Assembly (NCBI RefSeq): GCF_038561935.1
Contig: NZ_CP102770.1
Span: 1,550,001 to 1,614,000, forward strand
Direction: 5' to 3'
DNA length: 64,000 nucleotides
Source: Myxococcus stipitatus
GTDB lineage: Bacteria; Myxococcota; Myxococcia; Myxococcales; Myxococcaceae
The notes below the pieces were generated by a model. The model did no database searches and had not been told where the DNA came from. It was given only the letters and a program-made list of their open reading frames with translations. The position numbers and the translations under genes are program-made. Positions within the stretch are counted from its first letter, which is position 1; every line of letters starts with the position of its first letter. Below are positions 1-8,716 of the stretch, piece after piece.

Positions 1-2
1 TC

Positions 3-788
3 CTGAGCTGGCCGGAGGGCAATGGCCGGCTGGTGCAGCAGCTCCGCTCCGCGTTGCCTCCGCGCATGCTGGAGCGCGACGTGCTGGTGCACACCGTGGA
101 GCCGGGGGAGCGCGGCTGCCGGGTGGATGCGCTGGATTCGCGCACGGGGCAGCCTCGCTCCTTCCAGGCGCGGCAGGTGGTGCTGGCGTGCCCGCGCTTC
201 ATCGCCGCGCACGTGGTGGCGCCGTGGCGGACCGCGCGGCCCGAGTGGGTGGACGCGTTCAGCTACGCGCCGTGGGTGGTGGCGAACCTGACGCTGTCGA
301 CGCCGCCGGAGTCGCGGGGCTTCCCGCTGGCGTGGGACAACGTGTTCCAGGAGAGCAAGAGCCTGGGCTACGTGGTGGCCACGCACCAGCAGCTTCGCCA
401 GTACGAGCGAGGCCCCACGGTGCTCACGTGGTACCTGCCCATGTCGGGCGGAGACGTGAAGGCCGAGCGGCAGAAGGCGCTCTCCGCCACCTACGAGGAC
501 TGGGAGGCGCTCGTCATGGCGGACATGCGCCCCGCGCACCCGGGCATCACCCAGCAGGTGCAGCGGCTGGAGGTCATGCGCTGGGGCCACGCGATGGTGC
601 GGCCCACGCCGGGCTTCATGTGGGGCGCGGCGCGCAAGGCCGCGCAGGAGAGCCTGGGCAGGAGCCTGCACTTCGCGCACACGGACCTGGGAGGGCTGGC
701 GCTCTTCGAGGAGGCCAACTGGTTCGGCGTGAAGGCCGCCGAGCGGGTGCTGGCGGAGCTGGGCCAGCCGTCTTCGAGCTGGCTGTAG
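3..788 (+). CDS. FAD-dependent amine-oxidase-like oxidoreductase, 5' end missing
   Basis: Open frame entering from the left edge; only about 262 C-terminal residues are present. The frame is already open at base 3 (reads LSWPEGNG), so the true start lies upstream. The segment VVLACPRFIAAHVV resembles the region after the FAD-binding part of flavin amine oxidases/protoporphyrinogen-oxidase-like proteins, and the end has a HTDLGGLALFEEANWFGVKAA stretch, comparable to the C-terminal FAD-contact region of that superfamily. The dinucleotide-binding N-terminus is outside the window, so substrate and exact family cannot be fixed. Stop TAG at 786-788; the next 147 bases before the sulfatase hold no gene. 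Confidence 0.7.
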   Translation: MSWPEGNGRLVQQLRSALPPRMLERDVLVHTVEPGERGCRVDALDSRTGQPRSFQARQVVLACPRFIAAHVVAPWRTARPEWVDAFSYAPWVVANLTLSTPPESRGFPLAWDNVFQESKSLGYVVATHQQLRQYERGPTVLTWYLPMSGGDVKAERQKALSATYEDWEALVMADMRPAHPGITQQVQRLEVMRWGHAMVRPTPGFMWGAARKAAQESLGRSLHFAHTDLGGLALFEEANWFGVKAAERVLAELGQPSSSWL

Positions 789-935
789 CCGCGAGAGCGC
801 CGTCGCCCAGCGGCGGGCGTGCCGGGCCTTGCCCGCTCGGGTCGTCCAGAAGGGCAGCGGTGGCTGTTCAGCCGCGTGCGCATTCCTGACCTCCGGGGCC
901 GGTGAGGTGTTTCGCCGGCGCATGGAGGCCTCGAC

Positions 936-3293
936 ATGTCGCTCAAGGAATACAAGCCGGGCAGCGCCTTCCCTGGAACCATCGGCCGCACGTGGGAGCA
1001 GTCCTCGCCCGCGTGGCCCCAGCCGCTGCGCGCGAGAGAGGGGGCGCCCAACGTCCTCTTCATCGTCCTGGACGACACGGGCTTCGGGCACCTGGGGTGC
1101 TACGGCTCCCCCATCCGCACGCCGAACCTGGACCGGCTGGCGAAGGGCGGCCTGCTCTACAACAACATGCACACCACCGCGCTGTGCTCGCCCACGCGCT
1201 CGTGCATCCTCACCGGCCGCAACCACCACTCGAATGCCATGGCCACCATCACCGAGGTCTCCCTCGGCTACCCGGGCTACAACGGCATCATCCCCTTCGA
1301 GAACGGCTTCCTCTCGGAGATGCTGTTGGAGCACGGTTACAACACGTATGCCCTGGGCAAGTGGCACCTGACGCCCACGGAGCAGACGAGCGCGGCGGGG
1401 CCCTACAGCCGGTGGCCGCTGGGGCGCGGCTTCGAGCGGTTCTACGGATTCCTGGGCGGGGACACGCACCAGTACTACCCGGACCTCGCTCACGACAACC
1501 ACCCGGTGCTGCCCCCCAAGACACCTGAGGAGGGCTACCACCTCACCGAGGACCTGGTGGACCGGGCGGTGGACTTCATCGCGGACGCCCGGCAGGTGGC
1601 GCCCGACAAGCCCTTCTTCATGTACTTCTGCACGGGCGCGATGCACGCCCCGCATCACGTGCCCAAGGAGTGGGTGGACAAGTACAAGGGCCAGTTCGAC
1701 GACGGCTGGGACGCGTACCGCCAGAAGGTGTTCCAGCGGCAGCTCAAGCTGAGCGTGATTCCTCCGGGCACCCAGCTGTCGCGGCATGACCCGGACGTGG
1801 CGGACTGGGACAGCCTGCCTCCCGACGAGAAGCGTCTGTATGCCCGCATGATGGAGGTGTTCGCGGGCTACCTGGAGCACACGGACCACCACATCGGCCG
1901 GCTGCTGAAGTTCCTGGAGGAGACGGGGGAGCTCGACAACACGCTCATCATGGTCATCTCCGACAACGGCGCGAGCGCCGAGGGTGGGCCCCATGGCTCC
2001 GTCAACGAGCTGAAGTTCTTCAACAACACGCCCGAGTCGCTGGAGCAGAACCTGGCGGCCCTGGATGACCTGGGCGGGCCGAAGTACTTCAACCACTACT
2101 CGTGGGGCTGGGCCTGGGCGGGGGACACGCCGTTCCGCCGGTGGAAGCGCGAGGTGTACCGCGGCGGCACCACGGACCCGTTCATCGTGCACTGGCCCAA
2201 GGGCATCAAGGCCCGGGGCGAGGTCCGCTCGCAGTACTGCCACGCCATCGACATGGTGCCCACGGTGCTGGACTGCCTGGGGGTGGAGCCCCCCACCGCG
2301 CTTCGGGGCGTCACGCAGTCGCCCCTCGAAGGCGTCAGCTTCCGGCAGACGTTCGACGACGCACGCGCGGAGAGCCGGCACCACACGCAGTACTTCGAGA
2401 TGTTCGCCCAACGCGCCATCTACCACGACGGTTGGAGGGCGGTGTGTCCCTTCCCGGGCCCGTCCTTCACCGAGGCGGGCGAGGGCTTCGGCGAGTCGCG
2501 GCTCACCGAGGAGCGGCTGCGCAAGCTCGACGCGGAAGGGTGGGAGCTGTACCACGTCGCGGAGGACTGCTCGGAGACGCGGAACCTGGCCGAGCAGGAG
2601 CGCGGCAAGCTCCTGGAGATGATTGCGCTCTGGTACGTGGAGGCGGGCCGCTACAACGTCATGCCGATGGCGTCGCCTGACAAGGCGCTCTTCTCGCTGG
2701 AGCGCCCGCAAATCAGCCCGGACCGCAAGCGCTACGTCTACCGTCCGCACACGTCGCCCGCGCCGGAGAACGTGGCCGTGCACGTGCTCAACCGCCCGCA
2801 CTCCATCACCGCGAAGGTGGACGTGGACGGAGACGTCGAAGGGGTCCTGTTGAGCCACGGCGGGCTCACGGGCGGCTACACCTTCTTCATCCAGGACCGG
2901 CGGCTGCACTACGTCTACAACTTCGTGGGCGAGCGGGAGTTCCACATCGAGTCGGGGGTGGAAGTGCCCGAGGGCCGGACGGAGCTGCGCTTCGAGTTCG
3001 AGCCCACCGGCAAGCCGGACCTGGAGGCGGGCAAGGGCGCTCCGGGGCGCGGCAAGCTCTTCATCGACGGTGAGCTCGTCGCGCAGAGCGACATCACCTC
3101 CACCATGCCGCTGGTCATCAGCCTGGGTGAGGGCCTGACGTGCGGACGGGATGACAACTCCGCGGTGAGCTCGCGCTACCGCACGCCGTTCGCGTTCCGG
3201 GGCGGCACGCTGCGCGAGGTGGTGGTGGACGTGTCCGGCGAGCACCTCCACGACGAGAAGGCGGAGAAGAAGGCCGCGATGGCTCGGCAGTAA
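936..3293 (+). CDS. Type I arylsulfatase (formylglycine-dependent)
   Basis: 785-residue sulfatase that hydrolyses sulfate esters. The signature CSPTRS places the residue to be converted to formylglycine at Cys84; the metal-binding pair DD is at 46-47 in NVLFIVLDDTGFG, and a second metal-site segment DNGASAEGG lies near residue 340. Length and a C-terminal beta-rich part match large PisA/AtsA-type sulfatases. No signal peptide is visible, so a cytoplasmic location is likely. ATG at 936 is preceded by GGAGG at good spacing. No formylglycine-generating enzyme or sulfatase-maturating radical enzyme is in the window, so activation must come from elsewhere. A strong hairpin follows the stop. Confidence 0.93.
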   Translation: MSLKEYKPGSAFPGTIGRTWEQSSPAWPQPLRAREGAPNVLFIVLDDTGFGHLGCYGSPIRTPNLDRLAKGGLLYNNMHTTALCSPTRSCILTGRNHHSNAMATITEVSLGYPGYNGIIPFENGFLSEMLLEHGYNTYALGKWHLTPTEQTSAAGPYSRWPLGRGFERFYGFLGGDTHQYYPDLAHDNHPVLPPKTPEEGYHLTEDLVDRAVDFIADARQVAPDKPFFMYFCTGAMHAPHHVPKEWVDKYKGQFDDGWDAYRQKVFQRQLKLSVIPPGTQLSRHDPDVADWDSLPPDEKRLYARMMEVFAGYLEHTDHHIGRLLKFLEETGELDNTLIMVISDNGASAEGGPHGSVNELKFFNNTPESLEQNLAALDDLGGPKYFNHYSWGWAWAGDTPFRRWKREVYRGGTTDPFIVHWPKGIKARGEVRSQYCHAIDMVPTVLDCLGVEPPTALRGVTQSPLEGVSFRQTFDDARAESRHHTQYFEMFAQRAIYHDGWRAVCPFPGPSFTEAGEGFGESRLTEERLRKLDAEGWELYHVAEDCSETRNLAEQERGKLLEMIALWYVEAGRYNVMPMASPDKALFSLERPQISPDRKRYVYRPHTSPAPENVAVHVLNRPHSITAKVDVDGDVEGVLLSHGGLTGGYTFFIQDRRLHYVYNFVGEREFHIESGVEVPEGRTELRFEFEPTGKPDLEAGKGAPGRGKLFIDGELVAQSDITSTMPLVISLGEGLTCGRDDNSAVSSRYRTPFAFRGGTLREVVVDVSGEHLHDEKAEKKAAMARQ

Positions 3294-3320
3294 CGGGATG
3301 GCGGCACGTCGCCGCCCACG

Positions 3321-3360
3321 GGGCCCGGCCTCCTCCCTGCGCTTCTGGGAGGCCGGGCCC
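3321..3360. terminator. Strong 13-bp inverted-repeat terminator between convergent genes
   Basis: Perfect 13-bp arms GGGCCCGGCCTCC (3321-3333) and GGAGGCCGGGCCC (3348-3360) around a 14-nt loop, just after the sulfatase stop and before the end of the flavoenzyme gene on the other strand. It is followed by a modest T-rich stretch (TCGCTTCTTC) in the plus direction. Probably bidirectional. Confidence 0.8.
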
Positions 3361-3368
3361 TCGCTTCT

Positions 3369-4526
3369 TCAGAGCGTCGGCAGGGGCGGGTCGAAGCCCA
3401 GCAGGACGCCTCCCGTGATTTCGAGCAGCGGGCGCGCCACCATCGCGTGCTGGGTCGCGGTGTGGATGTCCCGGAAGCAGCGCTGGAGCGGGTGCGTGTG
3501 GAACACGGCGGGCCCTCCGGCGGCCTCGTACACCCGGTCCACCGCGCGCGTGGCGGCGCGGGTGCCGTGGGTTGCCGCCAGTCGCAGGTCGGCGCGGGCC
3601 CGCATCGAGACGGGGCCCTTCGTGGCCTCGTCGAAGGTGGCGTGGAGCACCTCGAGCAGGAGGGCCCGCGCGGCGCGCACCTCCGCGTCCGCCTCGGCGA
3701 CGGCCTCCTGGACGCTGGGACGCGCGGCCAGGAGCCGGCGCTCGACCAGCACCGTCTTCTGCCGGGCCAGGGTGATGAGCTCGTCGATGGCCCGGCGCGC
3801 GATGCCCAGCGCCACGGCGGGAATCGCGTGGCTCAGCAAGCCGAAGGGAAAGCCATACAGCGGCCGCGAGACACGCGGGGGCATGAGCAGCGAGAAGGCA
3901 TGGTCCTCGCGGACGAAGACATCCTTCACCTCCATGTCTCCGCTGCCCGTGCCGCGCAGGCCCATGGAGAACCACGTGTCGTGCAGCGTGACGGACTGGG
4001 CGGGGAAGACGAGGAGGCGTGTCTCGGGGATGCCCTCGCGCACGAAGCGGGGGTTGCCGCCTTCCGTGACCACGGCGCCTCCCACCAGCCAGTGACAGTG
4101 ATGACCCGCGCTGGCCCAGGACCAGCGGCCGGTGACGCGGTAGCCCCCCTCGACGCGCTCGGCCCGGCCCAGCGGCGCGGCCACACCTCCGATGAGGGCC
4201 TCTGGCGAGGAGAGCACCTCGCGCGCCACGGACTCCGTCAGCCACGCCGTCGCCAGGCCCGTGCTCGCGCCAATCATCGCGCACCAGCCCGCGGCGCCAT
4301 CCGCGCGCGACAGGGCTTCGATGACCTGGAACGAGAGCGCGGGGTGCAGCTCCATGCCTCCGTACGCCTCGGGTATCAGCATCCGGAAGAAGCCCGCGCG
4401 GGCGAACTCCGCGATGACGTCGGGAGGAAGGCGCCGGGCACTCTCGAACTCGGCGGCGCGCGCGGACAGGCGCGGTGCGAGCTCCACGGCGGTGGCCAAC
4501 AAGGGGTGTGGAGGAAGACTGGTCAT
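3369..4526 (-). CDS. Acyl-CoA-dehydrogenase-fold flavoenzyme (HpaH/DszC-like monooxygenase group)
   Basis: About 385 residues of acyl-CoA dehydrogenase fold: an all-alpha N-terminal part with the typical FRMLIPEAYGGMEL segment, a beta middle domain with VTGRWSWASAG, and a helical C-terminal part ending in a bulky AAGGPAVFHTHPLQRCFRDIH segment. The HTHPLQRCFRDIH sequence is the usual signature of the flavin-dependent monooxygenase subgroup (hydroxylases related to HpaB/HsaA/DszC) rather than of true acyl-CoA dehydrogenases. I chose ATG at 4526; a GTG at 4562 would add 12 residues but neither has a convincing Shine-Dalgarno site. It follows the small lipoprotein gene on the same strand. Substrate unknown. 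Confidence 0.85.
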   Translation of the reverse strand: MTSLPPHPLLATAVELAPRLSARAAEFESARRLPPDVIAEFARAGFFRMLIPEAYGGMELHPALSFQVIEALSRADGAAGWCAMIGASTGLATAWLTESVAREVLSSPEALIGGVAAPLGRAERVEGGYRVTGRWSWASAGHHCHWLVGGAVVTEGGNPRFVREGIPETRLLVFPAQSVTLHDTWFSMGLRGTGSGDMEVKDVFVREDHAFSLLMPPRVSRPLYGFPFGLLSHAIPAVALGIARRAIDELITLARQKTVLVERRLLAARPSVQEAVAEADAEVRAARALLLEVLHATFDEATKGPVSMRARADLRLAATHGTRAATRAVDRVYEAAGGPAVFHTHPLQRCFRDIHTATQHAMVARPLLEITGGVLLGFDPPLPTL

Positions 4527-4571
4527 GGCGGACAGCCTAGAAAGACCAGAGTCCCTCTGCACGCGGGATGC

Positions 4572-4904
4572 TCAGCTTCCTCCCAGGTGGGTGACATAGC
4601 GCGTGCGCCCGTCGGACAGCTTCTCCTCGAGGGGAGAGGGCCCCGAGTCCACCGCGATGACGACGATGTCATCGCGGCTCCTCAGCGCGGCGACCTCGCT
4701 GGGCCGCAGCTCCACCGGGCGGCCTCCTCCCGCGCCATGCGGGAGGAAGAGCGCGCGGTCCTTCTCCAGATAGAGCACCGGGACGCGAGGCCCCGAGGTC
4801 TCCACGGCCTCCGGCACGAAGACATGCACCGTCCGGGCGAATGACTCCAGTCGAGCGTCACAGGCAGCCAGCAGGGCGAACAGCGGAAGCATCCAACGAC
4901 GCAT
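4572..4904 (-). CDS. Small predicted lipoprotein, function unknown
   Basis: 110 residues starting MRRWMLPLFALLAAC, a lipoprotein signal peptide with the lipobox LAAC and acylated Cys15. The mature part has no motif I recognise; it includes a positively selected-looking mix of charged residues (DDIVVIAVDSGPSPLEEK) but no cysteines after the lipobox. It lies 73 bases after the DUF4390-like gene and 45 bases before the flavoenzyme ATG on the same strand, so it may share their transcript. Confidence 0.6.
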   Translation of the reverse strand: MRRWMLPLFALLAACDARLESFARTVHVFVPEAVETSGPRVPVLYLEKDRALFLPHGAGGGRPVELRPSEVAALRSRDDIVVIAVDSGPSPLEEKLSDGRTRYVTHLGGS

Positions 4905-4977
4905 GACAGTCCTCAGGGCCTCGGCCGGAGGCCGGGCGCTTCGAGATTCGTGAGTGAGTGAGGCTCGCGAGGAGCGC

Positions 4978-5583
4978 TCAGTTGGGAGGCGTCACTTCGC
5001 AGCGTCCGGAGGCGCGTTGGGAGAGGTCCTCCGCGATGGAGCGCAGCAGGGGCGCCGTCAGGGTCGAAAGGCTGGCGTCGGTCTCGCCTTCCTTCCGGGT
5101 GAGCCACGCGGCCATCCGTCCCAGACTGGCCGCCGTCACCACGTTCAACCGCACCTCCACCTGGACGACGAAGCGGTCCGACGCCTCGGGAGGGTCCTCC
5201 AGTGTCCAGGCCACGCGGTCCAGCTTCAGGGCCTGAGCCCCCTCCGGCAGCATCCTTCCGTCCAGGGCGTAGCCTTCACGGGTGAAGGCAATCACCTGGG
5301 TGAGCCTGGCGCTGTCCACCCGGGTGTTGAACCAGAGGGCTCGGCGCTTCCACAGCGTCAGCTCCACCTCCAGCTTCCCCGCCATGCCCAGCCGGACCAG
5401 CCGGTCCAGCTCCTCCGAGAGGAAGGCGAACACCTCCGAGCGGGCCAGCACGCGCCGCCCGGAGAGCGTGGCGGTGCAGGCGACGCGAGGAGGCTCGGCC
5501 ATGGCGGTGGGCGCGAACAGTCCCGCCGCGGCCACCAGGGCCGCGCCGAGAGTACGTCGGGTCCATGTCCCCATCCGTCCCAT
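4978..5583 (-). CDS. Exported protein, possibly DUF4390-like, downstream of Omp85 gene
   Basis: 201 residues. The start ATG at 5583 is chosen because the next residues form a clear signal peptide (MGRMGTWTRRTLGAALVAAAGLFAPTAMA, AMA cleavage). The longer in-frame extension is compositionally antisense to the Omp85 gene. The mature part (ELTLWKRRALWFNTRVDSA, then a long YALDGRML... stretch) resembles the layout of DUF4390 proteins, but this is a weak impression. The start lies five bases after the stop of the Omp85-type gene, so the two are very likely co-transcribed and both act in the envelope. Confidence 0.65.
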   Translation of the reverse strand: MGRMGTWTRRTLGAALVAAAGLFAPTAMAEPPRVACTATLSGRRVLARSEVFAFLSEELDRLVRLGMAGKLEVELTLWKRRALWFNTRVDSARLTQVIAFTREGYALDGRMLPEGAQALKLDRVAWTLEDPPEASDRFVVQVEVRLNVVTAASLGRMAAWLTRKEGETDASLSTLTAPLLRSIAEDLSQRASGRCEVTPPN

Positions 5584-5588
5584 GGGCC

Positions 5589-8045
5589 TCAGAACGTCCG
5601 GACGAAGAACAGGCGAGCCTCGGGCGTGGACGTGGCCTTCTCGTCCGTGCGCCACGCGACGTCCACGCGGACCTCGTCGCTGAAGTGGAAGGTGCCACCC
5701 ACGCCCAGCCGCGCGTCCCCCCACTTCTTCGCGTCGCGCACCGTGCCCAGGTCCGCGAAGACGCCGAACACATGCCACCGGTACTCGGCCGTCGCCAGCA
5801 CGGACACGTCGCCGCGGAACTCCTTGAAGCCGAAGCCGCGCAGCGCGCTCCATCCACCCAGGGCCTCGCGCTTCTGCTCGGGCAGGTCGTCGCCGCCCGC
5901 GCCGCGCAGGCGCAGCCGCAGGCCCTCGTTCCAGCCGGTGGGCAGCACCAGCGACGCGTCACCCACCAGCTTCCAGAAGCGCTGGTCGGGGCCGTTGATT
6001 GCGGGGCCCTCGCCGACCTCCAGCGTGGCGAAGCCGTGCAGGAACGGGCCGTCATTCCAGTCCACGTCCGGGTCCATCAGGGCCGTCTCCGGCGAGCGGA
6101 ACAGCGAGCCCACCTTCGTGTTGCGCGGCGTGCTGCTGGTGTATTCCACCCGCGCGATGACGGACTGGAAGCGGCCCTCGTCCACCGGCGCGTTGGGGTA
6201 GGGCGGCGAGTCGCGGCGGAACAGCGTGAGCGGCGGGGTGAGGCTCTTCATCGTCGTGTAGCGGTCGCTGCGGTACTCGACGCCCGCGAGCCAGTCCTCG
6301 GCGATGCGGAAGGTGGCGAACGCGGCCAGGCCCTTGCGGCGGAAGTAGTCGCGGTCCGGCCGGTTGATGAGCACCGAGTAGATGGACGAGTCGATGTCGC
6401 TCATCCGCCAGCGGTCCAGCGTGTCGGTGAAGTCATGCGCCTGGGCACCCAGCTCCACCAGGCCCACCGCGGGAATCTCCACCTTCGCGCCGCCCAGCAG
6501 GTTGATGCGGCGCTGGCGCTTCGTCGCGTCCGGGTCGTCCGCGACGTGCTGGCCCTTCAGGCGCAGGGGCAGGATGAGGGCGGCATCCAGCGTGGTGTGG
6601 ATGCGGTCCTTCACGTCCCAGATGCGGAAGGAGCCCGCGAGCCCTGGCGCCAGGCCCGTCACCTGCGTGTGCAGGGGGATGAAGTCCACGTCCACGTCCG
6701 GGCTGCGCGGACGCACGTGCACGACCAGGCGGCGTCCGTCCAGCGTGATGCCTCGGCCGTCCTCCTCGTTGTTCCATTCGGCGAAGAGCTCGCGCCAGCT
6801 CAGCTCGAACTCGTACTTCTCGCGGCGGCGGCGCTCCTTGCGCTTGGGCTCCTGCGTCTGGAAGTGGCGGGTGCCGTCCTCCGCGCGCTCCGTGACGACG
6901 CGCGCCTCGCGGCCGCGGGAGATGTCATCCGGGTCCGACGACACGCTCGCCGCCTCGAGGAACGGCAGGCGCGACTCCAGGCGCTCCATGGCGCGGCGCG
7001 CGTCGCTGCGCAGGAAGACCGTCCCGGGCTTGAGGTCCATCGCGTCGCGCACGCGGGCCGCGACGGAGCCGTCCACGCCCACCACCTCCACGCTCTCCAG
7101 CTGGCCTTCGTCGACGACGATGACGAGCTGGCCCGAGGGAGACAGGGTGCCGGAGAGCCTCGCGAGCAGGTAGCCGCTGGTCCGCAGTCCGTTGAGCGCG
7201 CGCTGCATCGCGCCCTCCACGCCGCCCTGGATGAGGCCGGGCACGAAGACGCCCTTGTCCATCCGGGCCAGCCACTCCTTCGGAGGGCGCTGCGGCGGGC
7301 AGGGCGTGCTGACCGTCAGCACCCCGCGCGCGCCGTTCATCCGCACGGTGGCGACGAAGTCGTCGTTGTCGTCCTCGTCCTCGTCGGTGATGCGGTGGGG
7401 GAGGCGGAAGAGCTCGTCGAGGATTTCATCGTCCTCGATGTCGCGCAGGCCCTTGAGCTCCACCGAGGTCACCACGGGGTTCTCCTCGAGGTGGACCTCC
7501 AGCACGACGGGGCCCTGCTCGGGGACGCGCAGGCGAGGCTCCACGCGAGCGAAGAGTCCGGTGAGCGCGAGCCGGCGCAGCATGGACTGGAGCTGCTGCG
7601 GCTTCTGGGGCGTCCGCGGGTCGTCCAGCGGCGTGCCGATGAACGTGTAGACCTGGGCCTTCGTCAGTCGCTGAAGGCCGTGCAGCTCGACCACCTCGGG
7701 CGTGAGGGTGCGGCCGCCCAGGTTGAGCTGGAGGGGCGTGAGGACGGCGTTCTCGTCCACGTCCTCGCTGCGGAGGTCCTCTTCGCACGCGTCCAGGTTC
7801 TCGTGCTTCTTGGAGGGCGGGTCGTCGTCGTCGGAGAGCAGCGTCAGCGACCAGGACTTCTCCCTGGCGGCGTCGCGCTTGTCGGCCTCGTCGTGAGCCT
7901 GGGGCGGGGCGGCTTCGGGACTGGGGGCCGGGGGCGCGGGCTCGGCCGGGGCGGGCGGAGCCGGGGTGGGAGCAGTCGTCTGCGGCGCGGGCTGGGCGCT
8001 GGCGACGAGGGAGACGATGCCGAAGAGGAGCGCGAAGCGGTTCAT
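5589..8045 (-). CDS. Omp85/BamA-superfamily outer-membrane protein with POTRA repeats
   Basis: 818 residues from ATG 8045. Signal peptide MNRFALLFGIVSLVASAQ, then a Pro/Ala-rich linker (about 20-55), then POTRA-like repeats from about residue 115 (VVELHGLQRLTKAQVYTFIG, then a second with VTSVELKGLRDIEDDEIL and a third with LESVEVVGVDG), and a C-terminal beta barrel ending in the Phe-terminated LFFVRTF typical of outer-membrane barrels. Unusual insertions: an acidic loop DEDEDDNDD near residue 225 and a basic stretch KRKERRRREK near 403. It is probably a paralogue of BamA/TamA with a specialised client, not the main BamA. A twin inverted-repeat operator lies upstream. Confidence 0.85.
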   Translation of the reverse strand: MNRFALLFGIVSLVASAQPAPQTTAPTPAPPAPAEPAPPAPSPEAAPPQAHDEADKRDAAREKSWSLTLLSDDDDPPSKKHENLDACEEDLRSEDVDENAVLTPLQLNLGGRTLTPEVVELHGLQRLTKAQVYTFIGTPLDDPRTPQKPQQLQSMLRRLALTGLFARVEPRLRVPEQGPVVLEVHLEENPVVTSVELKGLRDIEDDEILDELFRLPHRITDEDEDDNDDFVATVRMNGARGVLTVSTPCPPQRPPKEWLARMDKGVFVPGLIQGGVEGAMQRALNGLRTSGYLLARLSGTLSPSGQLVIVVDEGQLESVEVVGVDGSVAARVRDAMDLKPGTVFLRSDARRAMERLESRLPFLEAASVSSDPDDISRGREARVVTERAEDGTRHFQTQEPKRKERRRREKYEFELSWRELFAEWNNEEDGRGITLDGRRLVVHVRPRSPDVDVDFIPLHTQVTGLAPGLAGSFRIWDVKDRIHTTLDAALILPLRLKGQHVADDPDATKRQRRINLLGGAKVEIPAVGLVELGAQAHDFTDTLDRWRMSDIDSSIYSVLINRPDRDYFRRKGLAAFATFRIAEDWLAGVEYRSDRYTTMKSLTPPLTLFRRDSPPYPNAPVDEGRFQSVIARVEYTSSTPRNTKVGSLFRSPETALMDPDVDWNDGPFLHGFATLEVGEGPAINGPDQRFWKLVGDASLVLPTGWNEGLRLRLRGAGGDDLPEQKREALGGWSALRGFGFKEFRGDVSVLATAEYRWHVFGVFADLGTVRDAKKWGDARLGVGGTFHFSDEVRVDVAWRTDEKATSTPEARLFFVRTF

Positions 8046-8126
8046 GCGTGGGGGACAGAGCACGCAGCGTTCCAGGCGGTCCGTCGCGGCAAGTGCTTGA
8101 AAGGACGAGTGCTGGCCCGCCGTACC

Positions 8127-8175
8127 GATGTCATGGACACATCCTGATGTGAAGGCTGGATGTGATACTGACATC
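8127..8175. promoter_or_regulatory. Twin GATGT-N7-ACATC dyads upstream of the Omp85 gene
   Basis: Two 17-bp dyads with identical arms and identical 7-nt spacers: 8127-8143 and 8159-8175. Their centres are 32 bp apart, about three helical turns. Between them a perfect palindrome CACATCCTGATGTG (8138-8151) shares the first right arm, giving five GATGT/ACATC pentamers in 49 bp. The cluster lies 82-130 bp upstream of the Omp85 ATG (minus strand) and downstream of ridA. An operator for a dimeric regulator is the likely reading; the regulator is unknown. Confidence 0.55.
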
Positions 8176-8207
8176 GCGGGCCTTGATTGCGTCGGCGTGC
8201 GAGGACG

Positions 8208-8579
8208 TCACAGGGGCGCGGCGGCGATGGCCTCGATTTCGAGCAGCCACGCCTCGTCGTAGATGCCGGTGATGATGACCGTCAGCGCGGGCTCATGGCC
8301 GCCGAGGACCTCGCGGCGGATGGCGCTGTTCGCGTCGCGGTGCTCGCGGCGGCTCAGGAAGGTGGTCACCTTCACCAGGTGGCGGAGCCCCAGTCCGGAC
8401 GCGGCGAGGACGGCTTCGATGTTCGCCCAGACCTGACGGCATTGAGCGTCGAAGGTGTCGGGCACGGTGCCATCGGCCCGGGTGGGAATCTGCCCGCTGA
8501 TGTGGAGGAGCCGCGCGGGCGTCACCACTTCGTACGAGTGGACGTAACCGCCTCCGGGGGCCTGGGCTCCCGGAGTCAT
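8208..8579 (-). CDS. ridA: RidA/YjgF/UK114-family protein (enamine/imine deaminase)
   Basis: 124 residues from ATG 8579, the normal length for the family. RidA proteins hydrolyse reactive enamine/imine intermediates from PLP enzymes. Family features seen: the core HISGQIPTRADGTVPDTFDAQ, AQCRQVWANIEAVLAASGLGLRHLVKVTTFL, and the C-terminal LEIEAIAA strand. The usual Arg in the G-[IV]-x-x-R-A active-site segment before the end is replaced here by an ITGIYDEAWLLEIEA segment, so deaminase activity is not certain and it may be one of the non-deaminating paralogues. A longer TTG start (8657) lacks support. Divergent from the SnoaL-like lipoprotein gene. Confidence 0.85.
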   Translation of the reverse strand: MTPGAQAPGGGYVHSYEVVTPARLLHISGQIPTRADGTVPDTFDAQCRQVWANIEAVLAASGLGLRHLVKVTTFLSRREHRDANSAIRREVLGGHEPALTVIITGIYDEAWLLEIEAIAAAPL

Positions 8580-8716
8580 GCGCCCGTGCGTCGTCAAGCG
8601 AGCCTCCCCATGGCGATGGACGGCGAGGACGCTCGCAGAGGTGTTCGAGGGAGGCAACTGCGCCAGGGCTTTGTGGCAGGCTGCCCGGCCGTTTCTTCAG
8701 GAAAAGGAGCTTCAAC

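Noticed and set aside
3369..4562. Flavoenzyme start at GTG 4562
   Set aside because: The GGAGG upstream is 16 bases away, too far; ATG 4526 starts nearer to the conserved N-terminal helix.
5565..8147. Plus-strand open frame of about 860 codons opposite the Omp85 gene
   Set aside because: Arg/His/Ala/Val/Gln-rich composition, no domain or start signal; an antisense artefact of high third-position GC. The same applies to long frames opposite the DUF3857 gene (16937-20398) and the M1 aminopeptidase (22564-25299).
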